The notes beneath the pieces were generated by a model. The model was not told where the DNA came from. It saw only the letters and a list, made by a program, of their open reading frames with translations, and made no database searches. Shown here one piece after another: positions 14,573 to 17,545 of a stretch of 17,545 bases of DNA; the stretch's first letter is position 1, and the number at the start of each line of letters is the position of its first letter. The stretch is from Porticoccaceae bacterium UBA1989 (GTDB lineage: Bacteria; Pseudomonadota; Gammaproteobacteria; Pseudomonadales; Porticoccaceae), in assembly GCA_002335945.1 (NCBI GenBank), contig DDDD01000030.1:1-17545 (forward strand). The letters run 5' to 3'. The position numbers and the translations under genes are program-made.

Positions 14573-16476
14573 TTTTCGCTGCCTGCAAAAGCCAATAAAT
14601 CTGCACCGCCATCCACAAGATCACCGGGCTGGAAATAAAACTCAGTCACCATGCCATCAGCGGGGGCATCAATCGTATGTTCCATTTTCATGGCTTCCAT
14701 GACTAGTAGAGTGTCGCCTTTGGATACTGGCGTTCCCATTTCAACCAACAAACTTACAACTGTGCCATGCATGGGCGCACGAAGGCTGCCACCGTCGGTA
14801 TTATCGGTGTCTAAGCCTAAATCTGGACTCACTTCGGTGCAGTGGAAAAACCCCTCGGGCGTAAACAGGTCAAAGCCGGACTCTGTGATGGAAATATTGC
14901 TATTAGTCAGATCAGGCAGGGTGGTGTTGGTGACAATAGAAACCTCTGCACGCTGAATTTGAATGCACAACTTTGGTTGGGGAAGGCCCCAGCTATTATT
15001 CATATGCCAAGGTGAGTTAGGTTCCGCAGATCGACTCGCGTTAATAGCTGCCTGCTCTTCACGTAGTTTCAAAATAGCAGCCGCTGCCAATGGCGCTGCA
15101 TAATCAATATCCCTGTCACGTTGCCGAAATATTTCAGCCTCATGCTCTTCGATATAGCCCGTGTCTACATCGCCATTTTGAAAGGCCTGACTAATCGCTA
15201 GGTTGTAAAGAAAGCCAATGTTTGTGGTCAGCCCACCAATACGGTATTCGCTGAGCGCCTGCGTTAAACGCTGCAAGGCACGGTCACGATCTGTATCCCA
15301 AACAATTAGTTTAGCGATCATAGGGTCATAATAAATACTCACCTCATCGCCTTCAACTACGCCGGTATCGACGCGAACATGGGCACTCTCTCGGGGCGGT
15401 TGTAAGACGGTTAAACGACCGGTCACAGGAAGAAAATCATGGTCAGGGTCCTCGGCATAAATCCGCGCCTCGAAGGCATGACCATTAATGGTTAGCTGCT
15501 CTTGGGAGCAGGGCAGTGGCTCACCACTGGCAACCCGCAACTGCCATTCCACCAGATCTTGACCACTGATCATTTCAGTGACTGGGTGCTCAACTTGGAG
15601 GCGGGTGTTCATCTCCATAAAGAAGAATTCACCCTGAGCATCAAGCAGAAACTCAACCGTACCGGCGCCCTCATAATTAATGGCGAGCGCCGCCTTAATG
15701 GCAGCCTCACCCATCTGTTGACGCAGGGTGTCAGTCATGCCCGGAGCAGGTGCTTCTTCGATGACTTTTTGGTGGCGGCGCTGCACAGAACAGTCCCGCT
15801 CAAACAGGTAAACTGCATTGCCATGGCTATCACAAAACACCTGAATTTCCACATGCCGTGGCTTAAGCAGATACTTCTCTACGAGCATAATGTCGTCATT
15901 AAAACTATTCAGCGCCTCGCGCTTGGCCGCGCCCAGTGCCTCATCAAATTCCCCTTCAGCATACACCGCACGCATGCCCTTGCCACCACCGCCAGCCGCC
16001 GCTTTTAACAGCACCGGATAACCCATGTTATTGGCAGCCTGCTTAATGATTTCAGGGTTTTGGTCATCCCCATGATAACCAGGCACCAGAGGCACACCCG
16101 CATCCGCCATAATGGTTTTAGCTGCAGACTTAGAGCCCATGGCCAAAATAGCCTCAACTGGAGGCCCGATAAATACCAGATTATTCGCCGCACATAGGCG
16201 ACAAAATTCTGCATTTTCCGACAGAAAACCATAGCCCGGATGAATGGCCTGAGCACCAGTATCAAGCGCTGCTTGAATCAACTTGTTGCTCACCAGATAG
16301 GATTCATTAGAAGGGGAAGGGCCAATCGCAACAGACTCATCCGCCAGCTGCTCATGTAATGCATTGCGGTCGGTCTCGCTATAAACAGCCACCGTAGCGA
16401 TCCCCATGGCCTTAGCCGTCTTAATGATTCGGCAGGCGATTTCGCCGCGATTGGCAATTAATATCTTAGTAAACAT
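14569..16476 (-). CDS. liuD: Methylcrotonyl-CoA carboxylase biotin-containing alpha subunit
   Basis: A 635-residue protein with biotin carboxylase and biotin-carrier domains, the ATP-using half of the enzyme that carboxylates 3-methylcrotonyl-CoA to 3-methylglutaconyl-CoA. ILIANRGEIACRI (5-17) opens the carboxylase domain. HPGYGFLSENAEF follows at about 79, the ATP-grasp glycine loop AAAGGGGKGM at about 159-168, and the catalytic MNTRLQVEHPVTE at 289-301. After the BT-type linker, the C-terminal biotinyl domain ends with EAMKMEHTI, where Lys597 is the biotinylation site. The carboxyltransferase beta subunit (liuB) is not in the window and should lie upstream. The lone AAGGA is 11 bases before the ATG. 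Acetyl-, propionyl- and geranyl-CoA carboxylase alpha subunits look similar. The liuC and liuE neighbours decide for leucine. Confidence 0.93.
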   Translation of the reverse strand: MFTKILIANRGEIACRIIKTAKAMGIATVAVYSETDRNALHEQLADESVAIGPSPSNESYLVSNKLIQAALDTGAQAIHPGYGFLSENAEFCRLCAANNLVFIGPPVEAILAMGSKSAAKTIMADAGVPLVPGYHGDDQNPEIIKQAANNMGYPVLLKAAAGGGGKGMRAVYAEGEFDEALGAAKREALNSFNDDIMLVEKYLLKPRHVEIQVFCDSHGNAVYLFERDCSVQRRHQKVIEEAPAPGMTDTLRQQMGEAAIKAALAINYEGAGTVEFLLDAQGEFFFMEMNTRLQVEHPVTEMISGQDLVEWQLRVASGEPLPCSQEQLTINGHAFEARIYAEDPDHDFLPVTGRLTVLQPPRESAHVRVDTGVVEGDEVSIYYDPMIAKLIVWDTDRDRALQRLTQALSEYRIGGLTTNIGFLYNLAISQAFQNGDVDTGYIEEHEAEIFRQRDRDIDYAAPLAAAAILKLREEQAAINASRSAEPNSPWHMNNSWGLPQPKLCIQIQRAEVSIVTNTTLPDLTNSNISITESGFDLFTPEGFFHCTEVSPDLGLDTDNTDGGSLRAPMHGTVVSLLVEMGTPVSKGDTLLVMEAMKMEHTIDAPADGMVTEFYFQPGDLVDGGADLLAFAGSEK

Positions 16477-16483
16477 AAGGCTA

Positions 16484-17287
16484 TTATTCCTTTAATCCCT
16501 TTGGCTTATTTAACCAACTAGGTTTTCTCTTTTCCAAAAAGGCGTTTAAACCTTCCTGACCCTGATCACTCACTCGCATGGATGCAATCACCTCACAGGT
16601 GTGATCAATCAATGACTGATCAATAGGTTTGCCGCTAACGGCAAACACCAGCTGTTTGGCCGCCATGACTGCATTGGGGCCGTTGGCTAACAGAGTCTCA
16701 ATTAATTGATTGACCTTAGTGTCTAACTGCTCGGCATCAATCACCTCATTCACTAGGCCAATTTGCATCGCTCTCTGAGCATCAAAACGCTCTGCCGTCA
16801 GAAAGTAGCGGCGAGCCGCTCGTTCGCCAATTGCAGCAATCACATAGGGGCTGATGGTTGCAGGTACCAAACCAATTTTCACTTCACTGAGACTAAATGT
16901 CGCGGCACTTGCGGCTATCGCCATATCGCAGCAGCTGACTAAGCCAACGGCTCCACCAAAAGCAGCACCCTGAATCCGAGCAATGGTCGGCTGAGGCATA
17001 AAGTTTAGTAGCCGAAGCATCTCTGCCAAAGCCTTGCTGTCACGTAGGTTCTCTGTATAGGAATACTCTGCCATCCGCTGCATCCAGGCTAGATCAGCCC
17101 CAGCAGAAAAACTCTTGCCCTCTGATGCCAACACCATCACCCGCACATCTTGAGTGCTGGCAATGCCGGTAAATGCCTCAGCTAACAGTTCAATAATTTC
17201 ATCATCAAAAGCATTGTGCTTATCTGGGTTACAGATACTCACGCGAGCCACACCCAGTTCATCAATCTCAGTAACAACCTTACTCAT
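16484..17287 (-). CDS. liuC: Methylglutaconyl-CoA hydratase (enoyl-CoA hydratase family)
   Basis: A 267-residue crotonase-fold enzyme predicted to hydrate 3-methylglutaconyl-CoA to HMG-CoA. FSAGADLAWMQRM (60-72) is the CoA-oxyanion segment, with SAGADL typical of LiuC. IQGAAFGGAVGLVSCCDMAIA (105-125) gives the second oxyanion Gly. FSLSEVKIGLVPATISPYVI (131-150) holds Glu135, matching the second catalytic Glu of crotonases. The position of the first catalytic Glu is Gly115, a substitution I recall in bacterial LiuC proteins. The ATG at 17287 is preceded by AAGGA at 8 bases. It lies 7 bases before liuD. An AtuE-type geranyl pathway hydratase is the main alternative, disfavoured by the HMG-CoA lyase gene downstream. 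Confidence 0.92.
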   Translation of the reverse strand: MSKVVTEIDELGVARVSICNPDKHNAFDDEIIELLAEAFTGIASTQDVRVMVLASEGKSFSAGADLAWMQRMAEYSYTENLRDSKALAEMLRLLNFMPQPTIARIQGAAFGGAVGLVSCCDMAIAASAATFSLSEVKIGLVPATISPYVIAAIGERAARRYFLTAERFDAQRAMQIGLVNEVIDAEQLDTKVNQLIETLLANGPNAVMAAKQLVFAVSGKPIDQSLIDHTCEVIASMRVSDQGQEGLNAFLEKRKPSWLNKPKGLKE

Positions 17288-17318
17288 ATATGTATCATCC
17301 TTCTAAAATTCAGTATTG

Positions 17319-17344
17319 CACTGGCCCAAGTTCAGGGGCCAGTG
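17319..17344 (-). promoter_or_regulatory. Local hairpin in the liuC leader
   Basis: CACTGGCCC and GGGCCAGTG form a perfect 9-base stem with an 8-base loop, ending about 30 bases before the liuC start. No T-run follows, so it is not a standard terminator. Its sequence overlaps the outer arm of the large palindrome at 17325-17477, so the two foldings exclude each other. Confidence 0.4.
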
Positions 17345-17477
17345 TGGATCAATCAGGCTCCGCCCATGGTTGTCCGGTTTTCAGATTGAGCGAACAACTG
17401 TCTGAGCGCAGCGAGTTTTGTGAGCGCTGAAAGCCGGACAACCATGGAGCCGATCCACACTGGTCCCTGGACTTGGG
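17325..17477. repeat. Large imperfect palindrome (possible MITE-like or structured element)
   Basis: Outer arms of 25 bases (17326-17350 and 17452-17476) match in 23 positions when one is reversed and complemented. Inner arms of 21 bases (17364-17384 and 17427-17447) match in 20. A GGCTCC/GGAGCC pair also aligns between them, with extra bases on the left. The centre (17385-17426) contains GAGCGCAGCGAG, a word common in dispersed bacterial repeats. No open reading frame or transposase lies in it. A non-autonomous mobile or REP-type element is the likeliest reading. Confidence 0.65.
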
Positions 17478-17493
17478 TGCTCTCCATTAAGAA

Positions 17494-17530
17494 CAGATCC
17501 CTCGTCGCTCCGCTCTCTCGGGATGACAGG
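17494..17530. repeat. Dispersed-type intergenic repeat (TGTCATCCCGAG-like)
   Basis: Read on the minus strand, this is CCTGTCATCCCGAG, then GAGCGGAGCGAC, then GAGGGATCTG. It fits the widespread intergenic repeat pattern TGTCATyCCGAGCGnAGCGAGG(G/A)ATCT that I recall from many bacterial genomes. It may extend past the window. It lies just beyond the large palindrome, so the two may be parts of one repeat cluster. Confidence 0.5.
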
Positions 17531-17545
17531 ACTTTGGCTCTGTCC

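Larger units (their letters stand above)
17288..17545. other. Gene-free right edge upstream of liuC
   Basis: This 258-base stretch to the window end holds the liuC ribosome-binding site, the local hairpin, the large palindrome and the second repeat. No coding sequence is seen on either strand. In many proteobacteria liuB is directly upstream of liuC, so either the operon is interrupted here by repeats or the upstream liu genes lie elsewhere. Confidence 0.6.

Noticed and set aside
15502..16008. 168-residue plus-strand reading frame
   Set aside because: It is fully antisense to the ATP-grasp region of liuD, has no recognisable domain and no ribosome-binding site.
17325..17477. Large palindrome as an insertion sequence
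   Set aside because: No transposase reading frame and no clear target-site duplication are visible, so it is listed only as a palindromic repeat.

Overview
The window reads as a chromosomal segment of a heterotrophic Gram-negative bacterium. An outer-membrane TonB-dependent receptor, periplasmic binding-protein and BCCT transporters, a complete liuC-liuD-liuE leucine-degradation block and moderate base composition fit a gammaproteobacterium, plausibly a marine one of the Cellvibrionales/SAR92 type. That placement is inferred from gene content and protein style, not from a marker gene. No rRNA, tRNA, CRISPR array, phage gene or transposase was seen.

Layout, left to right. (1) 1-2743, minus strand: a D-aminoacylase-family amidohydrolase followed 16 bases later by a BCCT-family transporter cut by the window edge, a probable uptake-and-hydrolysis pair. 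(2) 2928-4226, plus strand: an alpha/beta hydrolase closely resembling the animal MEST/PEG1 family, then a small DUF1145-like membrane protein. (3) 4391-7485, minus strand: a tight three-gene ABC importer of the phosphonate (PhnD-PhnC-PhnE) type. Its permease is a two-domain fusion and its binding protein resembles the subgroup annotated as putative selenate-binding. (4) 7652-11239, plus strand: a compact operon of a DUF1330 protein, a saccharopine-dehydrogenase-like oxidoreductase and a TonB-dependent receptor, ending in a strong hairpin. (5) 11550-12818, plus strand: a DUF3422 membrane-anchored protein. (6) 12865-17287, minus strand: liuC (methylglutaconyl-CoA hydratase), liuD (methylcrotonyl-CoA carboxylase biotin-containing subunit) and liuE (HMG-CoA lyase), followed by a HisA isomerase of the eukaryotic type that starts with TTG.

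The right end (17288-17545) carries no gene. It holds a roughly 150-base imperfect palindrome and part of a second dispersed-type repeat. These sit where the liu operon would be expected to continue upstream into liuB and liuA.

The genes work in separate modules rather than as one system. The liu block converts 3-methylcrotonyl-CoA to acetoacetate and acetyl-CoA. The PhnDCE-like importer and the DUF1330/oxidoreductase/TonB operon have no established substrate. The most unusual observations are the eukaryotic-type HisA next to leucine catabolism, the large palindrome before liuC, and the two transport modules of unknown substrate. I did not find convincing evidence for a wholly new defence or mobile system.
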